From Gossypium raimondii (taxonomy: Eukaryota; Streptophyta; Magnoliopsida; Malvales; Malvaceae), in the NCBI RefSeq assembly GCF_025698545.1, contig NC_068576.1, positions 52,734,390-52,798,389 of the forward strand: a stretch of DNA of 64,000 bases. Direction: 5' to 3'. The translations under genes and the position numbers were made by a program. Under the pieces are notes generated by a model. That model saw only the letters and a list, made by a program, of their open reading frames with translations, had not been told where the DNA came from and did not search any database. This document shows positions 23,479 through 35,846 of the stretch, in pieces (the stretch's first letter is position 1; the number at the start of each line of letters is the position of its first letter).

Positions 23479-26238
23479 ATGCATAAATCAAATGAGAAAT
23501 ATAGGGAAATAACTATAGACAAAGGTGGTGGAGGAGACAGTGACTCTCCCCATAGAGATGCATCTCAGTTTCCGAAGGTGATGAATAGGCCTATCCATCC
23601 GCCCATTGAAACCCATTTCCTCCTCCCTCCTCCTCCGCGCAAAGAAGCGGAGAAGCCATCCTTATCGGGACTTAAGTCCGTGCTTTCGTATCCGCTCAAG
23701 GTTCGAGATTCGTTGAAGAAACTCGGAAAGAGCAAAAGCATGGAAAGGATCCTTGAAGGGACTCATGATCCAAAAGATGAACAAATTGTTCAGTCGTTCC
23801 GTGAATTACTTTTCCTTGAGGATCAGTTTCCAGCAAAACACAATGACTATCATACACTTCTACGGTAAAGTGAACGCAATGTTATTATTAAATGTAACAA
23901 ATATATATATACATATATACGTATGTATATATTGATCAGTGATGGAGCTCTCCTTGTGCATTTAGGTTTCTAAGAATGAGAGATTTTGATCTGCAAAAAG
24001 CAAAAGAAATGTTTCTGAATTATCTTCAATGGCGCAAGGACTATGGAGTTGATGCAATCCAAAAGGCAAGTATAATTCAAACTATATCTTATCCTTTCAT
24101 ACATGAAATTTAAACATAACATTGATAAGCTAAGGACCTCCTGCATTGTTTGCTCGATTTCTTATTGTCTTGTAATGTAAATCTTTGTCATCCAGAATTT
24201 AAGTTTACCGAGCTCATGAGAGGTGAAGAAATGCTACCTCATGGATTTCATGGTGTCGATCAAGTGGTAGACCGGTATACATAGAAAGGGTTGGGATGGT
24301 AGACCTGAATGCATTACTTCAAGCAACCAGCATAGACAGATTTGTAAAGTATCATGTATCAGAACAAGAGAAAACACTAAATTTGAGATACCCTGCATGC
24401 TCAATTGCAGCCAAGAGGCATATTGCATCCACCACAAGTATCTTAGATGTGAAGGGAGTTGTAAGCATCTCTTCCCTTCTTAATTCCTCCACAATTTTGT
24501 TCATCATTCAAGGGAGGGACATGAAAATGTTGCTTCTCTAGCTGAAAGAGTTTTCCTTGTCTATAATCTTGTATTGAAGTTGCATCATAGTATGATGCGC
24601 ATGAATCGAGATCGATGTTTTCCTTTTTTTCCTCGCAATCATGACAATATATATATCACCATGTTGGAGAATTCTAGAAAATTTGATCACTTCCTACTAG
24701 TAAGCTCTAAATTTATGTGAATGTTAATCTTTGGCAAGGGGATGTCTAATTTCTCAAAGCCTGCAAGATATCTTTTCATGGAAATTCAGAAAATTGACAG
24801 CAACTACTACCCAGAGGTAAGTTCAATTCCATTTTGTTTTCACTAAGATTGATAAACTAGGGAGTAGAAGATAGTGGGAATGGTCAATTGTGAAGCCAGG
24901 TTACAAGCAATGATATGTTGACTGATTAGCCAAAGTGTCCGATCGGCATGCATGCTGCTTGTGACGGATTGTTAGAACATTATTTGAGGCAACTAGTAGG
25001 AGAATCTTTGTTTCATTAGTTTTTATTACAGTAGAAAATTTGTTCAGTATGCAAACACAACTGGTTCTTCCAATCAGACACAAATTTTGGTAAATGACAT
25101 TTGTTCTTGCAGACTCTAAACCGGCTCTTCATTATCAATGCTGGTTCTGGGTTCCGGATGCTTTGGAAGGTTCTCAAGGCGTTTATGGATGCTCGAACCT
25201 TGGCCAAAATTCATGTACAGATTGAAGCATTCAATTTCCTTTATTGCATACGGTGGCATTGAAGTCTATATATATATTTATATATCCTTCTCAAACAAGG
25301 GAAATGTTTAATTGGGGAAGTGATTATGATGTTTCAGGTGCTGGGATCTAATTACCTTAGCAATCTCACTGAAGGCATTGATCCAAGGTATGGTATAGAT
25401 ATTCATGTATTAAAGTTGGCAGTTGACGTCTATATTTATGCATTTAAGCCGCTAAATATTGCTATCATTCAATTCAACAGTAACTTGCCGGCGTTTCTTG
25501 GTGGAAGCTGTACATGTGCTGACTATGGGGGTTGCTTGTTAAGTGATAAAGGACCCTGGAAGAACCCAGAAATTACAGAGATGCTTCAGGTGGACTCCTG
25601 CTTAGTAGAAAGGCATTCTCTCTAATTATTAATGTTCCATTTGTAGGAATAAATGTGAACATGGTTTCACAGATTCACTACAAATATTATCCCCCCCTTT
25701 TTTTTTATCACAGGCAATTTCTGTAACAGAAGATACCAATAATGAAGGAAATGGTGACCTAGCTTCAGGAGATGCTTTGATGCATGATATGGTGAGCATC
25801 TCTATGTGTGTGCGTGTGCGTGTGTGTGTATGTAACTATGTATGTGTATATAGATTGAAGTTGAAGGCTAAATTGGAGTGAAAACAGGAAAATGGTAAAA
25901 GCAAAGAAGACATGGGAAAGGAGGAAAGGGGAATGAGTGATAAGTTTGCACCACAAAAAGTAATGGCACCGGAAGCTTCACTTGCAGACACCAATAAAGT
26001 AAGTAGTACAGTTTCACCTCTTGTCTCGACAAAACAAAAAGATTCAATGGAAATATTTTTATCATCTTTATGGGATGAAAATTGATGCATTTGGAAGTGG
26101 CACTTGAGGATACCAAGATGGTGAGTATAAAAACACCTTCCTTGTGCCTCGCCACTTTAAATCGATAATTTTATTAGGAATTTTTTGACAGTGTGTTGAG
26201 AGGGCTTGCACAAAGATATTAAAGATCTGAATCTTTGA
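23479..26238 (+). CDS. SEC14-like phosphatidylinositol/phosphatidylcholine transfer protein (SFH type), copy 2, apparently disrupted
   Basis: Exons correspond one to one with copy 1: 23479-23864, 23966-24065, 24196-24460, 24739-24816, 25113-25214, 25338-25387, 25481-25589, 25714-25791, 25888-25998, about 26077-26120 and about 26193-26238. Exon 2 has a normal AG acceptor (23964-23965), the GC donor is kept, and exon 8 is intact and in frame (starting [12 protein letters not shown]). Exon 3 is 265 instead of 267 nt because of four single-base indels relative to copy 1, which would frameshift the protein just before YPHGFHG. The acceptor of exon 10 reads gatg instead of acag, and exon 10 has an extra base. 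Because the damaged sites are mostly at CAG-like words and homopolymers, I suspect part of this is sequencing error, and the locus may encode a full SFH protein. Confidence 0.78.
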
Positions 26239-26803
26239 ACTTGTCGACAAGTATGATCAAGTGAAAATATTTAACGATATTTTACTTTGTTTTCACCGAA
26301 ATTCCATGAATTATGATGCCATACGTGTTTGTTTTCTTCTTCTCAGGATTGTTGGTTACCAGCAAGCTTGTTACACTGTGAAGCAGAGTTCAAATGGGAA
26401 GCCAAAGGCATTTCGTATGCGCTTTGGGAGTGACTATTGAGGAAAGCCAGTCAGAGTCCCAAACTTGATGGTGCGATTTCAAACAATATTTCAGTGTATT
26501 TTCTAGAACGCCATTGAAGTAGGCCAACGTAGAAATCTGGGATACATTAGGGAACCCAGGAATAATTGCCACCCAAACAGATTAACCGAATATCTAATAG
26601 AACTCTCTAACTGTAGTAAAAAATACAACATACCCAAGAAAATACCTTCTTTCTTTCTTTTATTTAAAACTTGCAATTATTAAACTTAATAAACCAGAAT
26701 ATATTCTTGGAACAATTTGTAAAAATAAATCTGAATCAAATGATTTTAACTCAGATTTTTGAACATCTTTCTTTCCTATTCAACCAAGACCGCAAGTTTT
26801 AAC

Positions 26804-28040
26804 TAGGGGTGAGCAAAATTCGATTCGACTCGAAAAAATCGAAAAAAAATTCGAATTTCGAGTTAAACGAATTGAGTTATTCGAGTTAATCGAGTTATTC
26901 GAATCAACTCGAATTTTTTTTCGAATTTCGAGTTCGAATCGAGTTGAGTTTTCGAATTCGAATAACTCGAATAATTCAATAATTCAATATCAAACTATAA
27001 TATTTTACAGTTTACCCTAAACTCCCAAACTTTTTACTTTTCCCTCAAAACTTTTACTCCTTCCCACTTTTCCCCCAAAACTTTTACTCCCCTCCCCTCC
27101 CAACCCCCCAATCTACCCAAAATCCATTTCCCACCAAAATTTTACTCTTCCATTCATTTTTTTTTTCAAAATTTTACTCTCAAAAACCCTCAAAACTTTT
27201 TATTTTCCCCCAAAATTTTTACTCCCTCCCACTTTTCCCCTAAAACTTTTATTCTCTTCCCATCCCACCTCCCATCTACCCCAAACCCTCCCCCCCCCTC
27301 CAATTTTTTTAATATTTTCCTCCAAAATTTTACTCTCCTATTTACTTTCCTCAAACTTTTATTCCCCAAAACTTTTTATTTTCCCCCTAAACTTTTACTT
27401 CTCACCCTTTACTCTCAAATAAAAATCAAAATTATCCAAAAAATCACTAAACATAAATAGTAATAATTTTATTTATATCTACTATTTATATTATTAAATT
27501 AAACTTCACATTTTATATTATTTATATTATTGAATTGTTTAGTCATATTGAATATTTATATTAAAATTGAATTCTTAATTATGCCATAAAATATTCGTGT
27601 TAAAATTTTATATTGGTATCAATTTCAAATTTTATTTTTAAAATAAATTTTATTAAAAATCATATTTTTATATTTAATATATTTTTAATTCCAAAATACA
27701 TAGTGACAAGAATCCGAAGATAATTAAAACAACTAAGCAAACAAATAAGCTAACCAGTATATAAAAAATTAATAAATAAATTATGAGGTGATGAAAGTTA
27801 ATAAAAAATTTGATTAAGGTGGACAAATTTTATTACGATGGGTGACAATGGTTACAAGGACCCAAAATTATTTTTTAAAATTTAACTCGAACAAATATAT
27901 TCGATTCGATTCGATTCGAATTCCATCTCACTCGACTCGATTCGAGAAAACTTCAAATAAAGTTAGGATGATAAAATGAGATTCGAAAACTCGATTAACT
28001 CGAAAATTTTCGATTCGATTCGACCGAATGCTCACCCCTA
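26804..28040. mobile_element. Non-autonomous hAT-type element, copy in unit 2
   Basis: Same element as 20267-21498 with the same ends and the same 8-bp target duplication gttttaac (26796-26803 and 28041-28048). It is 1,237 bp; most differences are one-base indels in homopolymers. Its presence at the same place in both units shows that insertion preceded the tandem duplication. Confidence 0.85.
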
Positions 28041-28048
28041 GTTTTAAC

Positions 28049-30333
28049 ATGCTCAATCTACAGTATTTTCACCCATCCATTATTAAGTTTATGTTTTGGT
28101 CATTTAATTTCAAAAAGTTAAACTGTTCAAAAGTTTTCATTTAAGTCACTGAGCTGTTAAAATTGCTGTTGTATAGCATTTTCTATTTGTATCATCTACA
28201 CTAATTGAAACCTCTCGCTCTTGTTCTCTTTCTCTTCTACAATTCAGTTTTTTTAATTAACAGCTTTGAATATCATGTATTCGTAAATCAAAATCTAAAC
28301 AACTTTTTTCTTCGATATCCAACACCGATCATCAAATCGACTTGAATCTAATGTATGTTCTACTTCAACTATACCGATCATCGAATTATTGTTTAAAACT
28401 CGCTAGCTGAACTTTTTCTTTTTAAAATAACTTAAATTTAATGATTTAAATAAAAACATTTGAATAGTCAATAACTTTAATAAAAATTTTCAAATAATTT
28501 AATAATTTTTTAAAATATTAAAATAAAATTTTATTAATAATTTAATCACTTTCGTGCTTACTAAATTCGATCAGTTATGACTTTTCTTGTATGCTTAACT
28601 TGAATCTCTCTCTCAAATAATTAGGATAAAAAATGAAGATGTGACAGGAAAAAAATACAATTGTAAAGGAGTTTCTCAATTATCATGCCATACTCATCCA
28701 CGTTTAGAAAGTGAGGAGCGAAGTTTTTTTATTATATATTCTTGAAGTTAATTTTATTGTTGATATTCAGAAATTTTGTGATTATTTTTTAATAATATTA
28801 TTTTAACAATTCAAATATATATATTTTTGAGAGTAATATATTTTACTATTACACACAATTATTTATTAATATTATTTACCGTAATTATAAAAAATTGTAC
28901 ATTTCTATCTTGAATATATAATTACACCCATCTACATTCAAGATAGTCTTATTTCACTATAATTATTGTGAATTTATTTAGAAAGTAAAAGTAATTAAAT
29001 AATTTTTTAAAATTCTTAAATTTTAAATTCTAAATTTTAACCTCAATATTAACTTTTAAATGTTAATATAAATTTTATTTAAACTCTTTTTAAATATGTA
29101 GACTTATCATAGCTTTTCTCTATAAAGTGATGGACTTGTCCTAATTTGATTAAATTATATTATAAATTCAAGAGAAAATTACATATATATTATTTCACAT
29201 ATTTACAAGGATCACACCCTTAAATTTATTTCAAGTGAGCACACTGTTTCAACTTAACCTAAGATTTGTGAGAAAAGGTTTAATACATAATTTCAATTTT
29301 AAATTTGATATTTTTTAATATGATATTTATGTTAATTTTAGTTTAATATTATACTTGTTTTTAACAAAATTTATAAATTTTAGTATTTAAAAATAGCATG
29401 GTTAAGCTTTTTATGCTTAATTTAGGTTTTAAAATTAATATGATGAAAAGTCATAATTAACTGATAAAATTAAAAATTAAATTTTTTCAAATCGACTTTA
29501 TAACTCACATTAAATTACATTTATTGAATTGCATTTGAAAAATTAAATATAAAATTAAATTCAAAACTCTAAATCCTAACAAAATAATGAAAAATTCAAA
29601 TCGAATAATAAATTTTTTGAAGAAAACTATCTGGATTTTATTAGACGAAATAACTAAAAAAACATATAAGTGATAGCCCACAAAACAGACACGAGTCCAA
29701 AAAAAAAAAGAATCCCATGAAAAAAACACACAAAAAAAAACGAAACGCCCCAAGACAATATTAACAAACCTAATTATATGAATAATTAACTTTCATCAAA
29801 TCAACTTCAAAACTCAAATTAAATACTAAAAATTAACAGAATTACCTTTAAATACCAAAATATATAACTTTTATCAAATATAAATACCATATTAGAAGAA
29901 ATATCAAACTCCAATACTAAATAATATAATATATTAGGCCAAATAAAGAAGATTCAAAATTTGAAACCTTACAGAATGCGGAGGATTAGTTATTAAGCTC
30001 GCTCCAATAAATACTTTATTATAAAAAAATTAAAACATAATCATTTTAAAGATTATAAAAGAATCTTTAAGAAAAATATCTCTTAATATTTATTTTTTCA
30101 AAATAATAATAATTAAAAAAAAAATCAAAAACTAAGGATAGAGATTTAGAGAAAGATATGGGATTCTTTTTCTTTCCTTTTCAGTTCATTTGTTCTTCGA
30201 CGCACGTTCACTATTTAAAAGAAGCGAAACACATAAATTCTCAGATCAGAAGAAAAAATATTATCTTTCCTTTGAGAAAGATATCCTTTATCAGATCCTT
30301 ACCAACGCAATTGCATGATCTCATTGCTTTGAA
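28049..30333. other. AT-rich spacer and upstream region of the VAP gene
   Basis: Up to 29577 this repeats the spacer of unit 1. From 29584 it is unique AT-rich DNA. About 30150-30333 is the likely promoter and 5' UTR of the VAP gene: a tatttaaaag TATA-like box lies at about 30212-30221, roughly 110 bp before the start codon. Confidence 0.5.
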
Positions 30334-32379
30334 ATGAGCACAGGCGAACTTCTTAGCAGCGAGCCTTCTGAGCTCAAGTTTCCTTGTAAGTTCTGTTTTT
30401 CTTTCTCGTGGATCTACGGTTTTTGTTTTTATGGAGTTTTATTGTGATTTATTTCTTCTTTTTGTTGTGTGTGTGTGTGTGTTTGTTTTTTTGGTGAATA
30501 GTTGAGCTAAAGAAGCAGATCTCGTGTTCGCTTCAATTGTCGAATAAAACTGATAATTATGTAGCTTTCAAGGTACGCACCTTTATCAGCTTCGAATTAA
30601 TCGCCTTTCAATGTAGGCAGGCACATGTACTTTTGTAACTTTTGATCTTTGATTTATCATAAGCTTCTTACGTTGAAAAATGCAACGCGAAGGAATTAAT
30701 CAATATTTTTTCCACCTGAAATTTTTGGCTTTTATTGTTTAAATCTCAAAATGATGTTGTACATTTCCGTTTTGAGTTAATTGATTTTGTTTTCAGGTGA
30801 AAACAACAAATCCGAAGAAGTACTGCGTCCGTCCCAACACGGGGGTCGTCTTGCCTCGATCCACATGCGATGTTATAGGTGTTGTAAATCAATTGTATTT
30901 TACTTGATACTTTGCGGTTTCTAAAACAATGATTGATTTTGATTTAGTTACAATGCAAGCGCAAAAGGAGGCTCCTCCTGATATGCAATGCCGGGACAAA
31001 TTCCTCCTTCAAAGTGTAAAAGTGAATGACGGTTTAACGGCAAACGATATAACTGCAGAAATGGTAGTTAACTATTTATATTCATTGTATTATTTACTAC
31101 TTCGAGATTTGCAAGTATGTGCAGTTTATGATCTATGGGGAATCTTTCATATTATAGTTCAACAAAGAAGCTGGAAATGTGGTTGAAGAGTGCAAGTTGA
31201 AAGTGGTTTATATTTCTCCACCTTCAACAGCACAAGAAGGGTCTGAAGAAGGACCTTCACCGGGAGTCTCTTTTTCAGATGGCAAGCATGCAAATGCTGC
31301 TGAGTTTGCTTCAGTAAGATCTCGTTGCATGTGTTTTTGTTATTAGTTCTCTTTTTGTCTTCTTTCTTTTGGTAATTTTGCTGAATGCAGGGTGCCAGAG
31401 CATTTACGGAAGGGCTTGAAGCTCAAGAAATATCTTCTGAGGTAAAATTTGAATTCTCTATCATGATTTTGCTGTGTGCTTCTGCATATGCAGGATTGAT
31501 TTTAATTTATCTTAATAATTGTAATTTATTTTGGTAATCTGGAAAGAGTAAGTTCCTTATTTTCAAGGTCATTTCTAATTGAATGATGATTAAGAGGGTG
31601 GTTTAGAGTCGAATTATAGTTAGAGAAGTTCATTTCTAATTGTTCAGACCAAAATGTGTTGAGATACTAGACATCTTTGTGAGCTTCTGAGCCCAAAGCA
31701 ATGTTCAGCAGATTGTAGTAGCACCATGCAGCAAGGAGGCACCATCTACACTCTCTACTGAATGCCCCTAGCCAGCTTTTGCAGCATCGGGGCCGGAGTT
31801 CTTTTTCTAATTGGCATACATTGCATGTGATGTTGATACAGCAGAATAACATGATACTTTCTATAATTGCAGGAGAAAGCTCTTATGACAAAGCTGACTG
31901 AGGAGAAAAATAAGGCAATTCAACAAAGTAACAAGCTTCGCCGTGAACTGGTGAGGGAAAATAGACTATGACCTTAACCACGTAGATTACACTCAATGTG
32001 TAGAGTAGTATTATCCGTTCTATCCCTTCCCACTTGCTTCTCAACTGATGCTTGCATGCATACAGCAAAAAGCTCTTTGCGTTTTGCTTATAAAGTCACT
32101 CTGGTATTCTTCTGTGCTTCCCCTGCCCTCTTCTTTTGTCGTAATGACCAACTCAGTAAAATGTATTCTGTGCTTAGGAGCCTTTAATCAAAACTCTCTT
32201 GTTTATTATTTTCTTTCGATCTGAGCCATATGTAAACTTCTTACACATAAAAATTTCAAATGTTTTAGGATCTGTTCAAGCGCGAAGGCAGCAAAAGCGG
32301 TGGTGGTGTGTCATTCATGTTTGTCATGTTGATCGGCTTGCTCGGCATAATTATGGGATATATCATGAAGAAGTGGTAA
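30334..32379 (+). CDS. VAP27-type vesicle-associated membrane protein-associated protein (238 aa)
   Basis: Eight coding exons: 30334-30385, 30502-30572, 30797-30878, 30948-31063, 31158-31313, 31391-31441, 31873-31950, 32269-32379; all introns are GT-AG and phases agree, giving 238 residues, the usual size for plant VAP27 proteins. The N-terminal MSP domain (about 1-125) contains the family blocks FPFELKKQISCSLQLSNKTD, NYVAFKVKTTNPKKYCVRPN and MQAQKEAPPDMQCRDKFLLQ, which form the FFAT-motif binding surface. A variable linker, a coiled coil (about 175-205, TKLTEEKNKAIQQSNKLRRE) and a C-terminal tail anchor (about 215-233) ending MKKW follow. VAPs sit in the ER membrane and tether it to plasma membrane, endosomes or cytoskeleton. 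It resembles PVA11/PVA12 of Arabidopsis; I cannot choose the orthologue. Confidence 0.95.
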
Positions 32380-33621
32380 GCGACCCTGGTCCTTCTGAAT
32401 ATTTTCCCTCAACTTACCTTCCTCTGGACAAGCATGATGAAGGAAAAGGAAGAGGAATTAGTAGTCGTTGGACTGCTTCACCTTCAATTGGTTGTTACTT
32501 GTTAGCTTTGAGCAAATTAGCAGAACTTTTTATGGTTGGTTCCTATTTATAGATACTGAAGTTAATTTATGAATATTGCATCTAAGAGTAACTTTTATTT
32601 GTAGATAAATTTATATTTTCATAAAGAAAAGGTTTTGATTATTGCATTTGTACTTAAAAGCACACTGGGTTGGCCTTTCTCTCAAGTATGTTTTAAGGTT
32701 ACGCCGGTGGTCAAGAAGTATAATCTTCAGCGGGGGATTTAGCAATTTCCTAGGATTACGGCTGTAGATTCGACTGAGATTGTCATGATAGTGTTCATGA
32801 TTTGTCCTAAGAAAATGGGAGTACTTTGCTAGTTGGTGAGTCATGATAGGGATCCTTTTAGATATGAAAATCACTATATCAAAGCTGAGCCCACTAATGG
32901 TGCCCTTGTTATTTTTTTTATTAAAAAAATTCATTGTTTTCAGGTTTATTCATATGCTACATGCTTGATTGAATGAATGTTTACCGCTGGTTAACAAGGA
33001 GAATTTGGTTCATTTTTTCCCCTTGATCCACCTCGTTTACGTGTTTTTATCGTAACTAGTAAGTAGCCACCATCCATCTTGACCAAAAAAAGGACACCTG
33101 TTGTTTGTCGAGTTGCTCAAGCCAGCTGGTTCCATGCTTAGCCACAAGCTGTTTGGGAAGAACAATTATTATTATTATTATTACTGTAGCTTTAAAACAA
33201 AACTAGGCCAATGTTATGTTTTTACATTTTCACTAAAGTTTAAAAAAAAAAAGAAAAAAAGAAGAAGGCAGATGCCAATCGTATAAACCTGGATGGATGT
33301 CAAACATAAACATCGACGGGATTGTTTTTATAGGATGGTAGACCTTAATGACGTGTCTTCACCAAACAATTGCTCAATCTTCAATTCTGCAATCTCAAGC
33401 AACCACGGGATAGCTTTTATCGTATGTTATAGATGTTATACAGTTTTCATCAAAGATAATGATGAATATTTGAAGTATGATTAAAAATGGAATAAGTTTC
33501 CAAGGAATTACAGAAGTTATTCGTACAAACAATGCACAGTTTCCAATCAAATTACAATAACATTAAAGAATTCCTTCTTTTTTTTTCTTCCTATTTTATT
33601 TTTTCCTTGGTAATGCTTAGC
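32380..33621. other. 3' region of the VAP gene and intergenic DNA
   Basis: The first few hundred bases after the VAP stop are likely 3' UTR. An (ATT)n microsatellite lies at about 33165-33183 and an A-rich tract at 33241-33270. No gene recognised. Confidence 0.4.
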
Positions 33622-34538
33622 TCAATCAGCTAATGCTATCTGTTTACAGAAACAAATTAGGCCCAAACACTTGAAGACTCCAAGTAGATGCCAATACTTT
33701 CTCTTTTCGGTCTTGGAAAATTCATTTTTCAGTTTCCATCGAAACCCAAAATCTGCCTTTACAACCACTTGTTTATTGCTTACATCCACTATGTACTCTC
33801 TCAGCCCTGCAAGTTGAACAACAATTTCCTTTATTCTGAACGTTCCTATCTGTTCCAAACCAATTTATCCACAATTTTTGAGTTGATGAAATCTTCTCAA
33901 GAACTCACATTAGCTTTTGAATTTAGAAATGGAGTTTAGCTTTGAAGATTTTTAGACTGGACAATTAAAGAGATTAGTTTGCTATGATATGAGGTTTACC
34001 CATCAAAGTTCCTACCAGTCATTTTAGAAGTAACTTTAGAGACTTTCTCTCTGCATTGAGCGCATCCCATGTTTGCACTCATCACTATAACCTGAAACTG
34101 GAGTTTAAGCAATGTGATTTCTAAATTAGTGAATTAAACTCTAAAACAGCAATACTTGCATGTGTGCAATTCACACTGCTGCTGAGTTTGCAGAAGCTTG
34201 AAGTTCCCCTTTTTTTTCATGTTCATGATGGAACTGTTAGAGGGTCTTTGATAAAAAAAAATTCAATATAGAAACATCATATAATCGTGAAGGAAGAACC
34301 AAAAGAAGTTAAAGAAATCTGCAGATACTGACCACTCAAGAAAACCAAAAAGTTATATAACACCAAAGGTGTTCCTAGAAGTAGAGAAAAAAGCCAATGA
34401 TGCAGAACCAAGAAGCTAAACCTCGGACAATGATGATCAATGGAAACAAACTTTGATGTAAAGAAAAGAACCCAGAAAACATACCGAAGGGAGCGCCAGA
34501 TCCTCGAAATGCAAGAGAATTTTTGTATTCGATGCCAT
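33622..34538 (-). CDS. Small HMA (heavy-metal-associated) domain protein, three exons (104 aa)
   Basis: Assembled on the minus strand from exons 34538-34485, 34091-34016 and 33806-33622, with GTATGT and GTAGG donors and cag acceptors. The phases match exactly (54 + 76 + 185 nt = 105 codons with stop). The protein starts MASNTKILLHFEDLALPS and continues with VIVMSANMGCAQCREKVSKV, TSKMTGLREYIVDVSNKQVV and a basic C-terminal tail. The GCAQC segment is the CxxC metal-binding loop of HMA domains, and the following helix/strand pattern fits the ferredoxin-like fold used by plant ATX1- and HIPP-like metallochaperones. No CaaX prenylation motif is present at the C-terminus (ends ALAD), so it is not a classical HIPP. 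Only the third exon is visible as an open frame; the other two exons are short. Metal and partner cannot be inferred. Confidence 0.8.
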
Positions 34539-35846
34539 ATGCAATAATTAATTCAAGTCTCTGTTCTGCTTCTTCAAACGGATGATGAACTCTCTCTTTT
34601 TCTCTAAATCTGTTTTTTTGCAAAATTTATGAAATCTATTAAGCCTCAAACAATCAACTCCTTCACAAGAAGAAACCGTTGTATCCAATATTATAAAAAG
34701 AAAAAAAAAAAAGTGAAGTTGCTATTAAGAAAATGAGTTCAACTTCAGTTCCGTCAGCATTATGATTACAGATAATATTTCCTAGAAGTTAACCACCTAA
34801 CATTCTACTAAATTTCTTGGCAGGACCATACCTTGATAAGATTTGGCATGTTATGTCCACCAAAACCATCCATTGTTTATGACCTTCATGTTCTGTACAT
34901 ATATACAATCATGGTTGATGTTGATTGATTTGTTTTTCTGTCACAGATTAAGAGTTAAACTCAAAACCATATTATATAAAGTTGTTGACATAATCCAACA
35001 GTGAAAAAGCTATAATGGGTAATGGACCAAATGATATTTTATTTTGTTGGACGGTACAGAACAAGATTACGGCGGGGGAATTCAAAAAGTTTCCTTGACG
35101 ACTTTGTCTTTAGCTTTGCACCATAAAAACAGGGGAGATGGGGACCAAGGCCTATCTCTCAATTTAAATATATTTAGACTTGAATCTTTATTACAGGACC
35201 TAGTCTTGTTGAGAAAGCTTGTTCAACTAACTTTGGGTTATAATTTTACAAAATACATCTTTAAAAATATGTTGGAATTTGCACATGATTCATCTAAACA
35301 AAGTCAAAAAAAAAAAAAAATATTATATCATCCAATCAGGAGCTCAGATTTCATGCATCTTGATGGATGGCATCATGCATGCACAAAGTTCATACGTAAT
35401 TTCTTGAATTCAAAAACAAAACCTCAATAAGAATATAGCTTTCAAAGCTATTCTCATTGGTTTGCGCAGGTAAGGATGGAATCAAAGATTAAACTATTGA
35501 TTGAAGTAACAAGTCTAACAAATGATACCATCCACAGTATACAGACATGGAAGTAAATATCAAACGACTAGAGTTGGGAGGATGGAAATCGCCCAACAAT
35601 TTGCAACTACCCAATCAAGCCAGATTATTTCGACATCCAACTAAAAAAATTGATGAAGCAAAGTTAAATTTCATTCATAAGCATCAAACGTAGCTCTTAC
35701 AAAATATATTGTGAAATTAAATATGGAGTAAATTTATAAGCTGCTCTAACAAATATCAAAAGGCCAGTTAGACCCCAATTTCAAATGACTGCAATTTGAA
35801 CATTTAGAAAGATGAAACTGCTGAGCTTTAACTTCTGCAAGTTCAT
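34539..35846. other. Intergenic region between the HMA gene and the LENG1-like gene
   Basis: Contains the upstream region of the HMA gene (read leftward) and the likely 3' UTR of the LENG1-like gene. A 128-residue frame at 35044-35430 has no recognisable domain and includes a poly-lysine run from an A-tract, so I do not call it a gene. Confidence 0.4.

Larger units (their letters stand above)
23030..29577. repeat. Tandem segmental duplication, unit 2 (6,548 bp)
   Basis: Direct repeat of unit 1 in the same orientation with only scattered substitutions and 1-3 base indels, so the total length differs by only four bases. Copy 2 therefore has the end of unit 1, not the original upstream DNA, beyond 450 bp 5' of its SEC14 start codon. 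Confidence 0.95.

Noticed and set aside
34375-34623. 82-codon minus-strand frame overlapping the HMA gene
   Set aside because: It covers exon 1 of the HMA gene in another frame and runs into the intron; the spliced model fits the family much better.
35044-35430. 128-codon plus-strand frame
   Set aside because: Contains a lysine run from an A-tract and no recognisable domain; lies in the 3' region of two minus-strand genes' intergenic space with no splice support.
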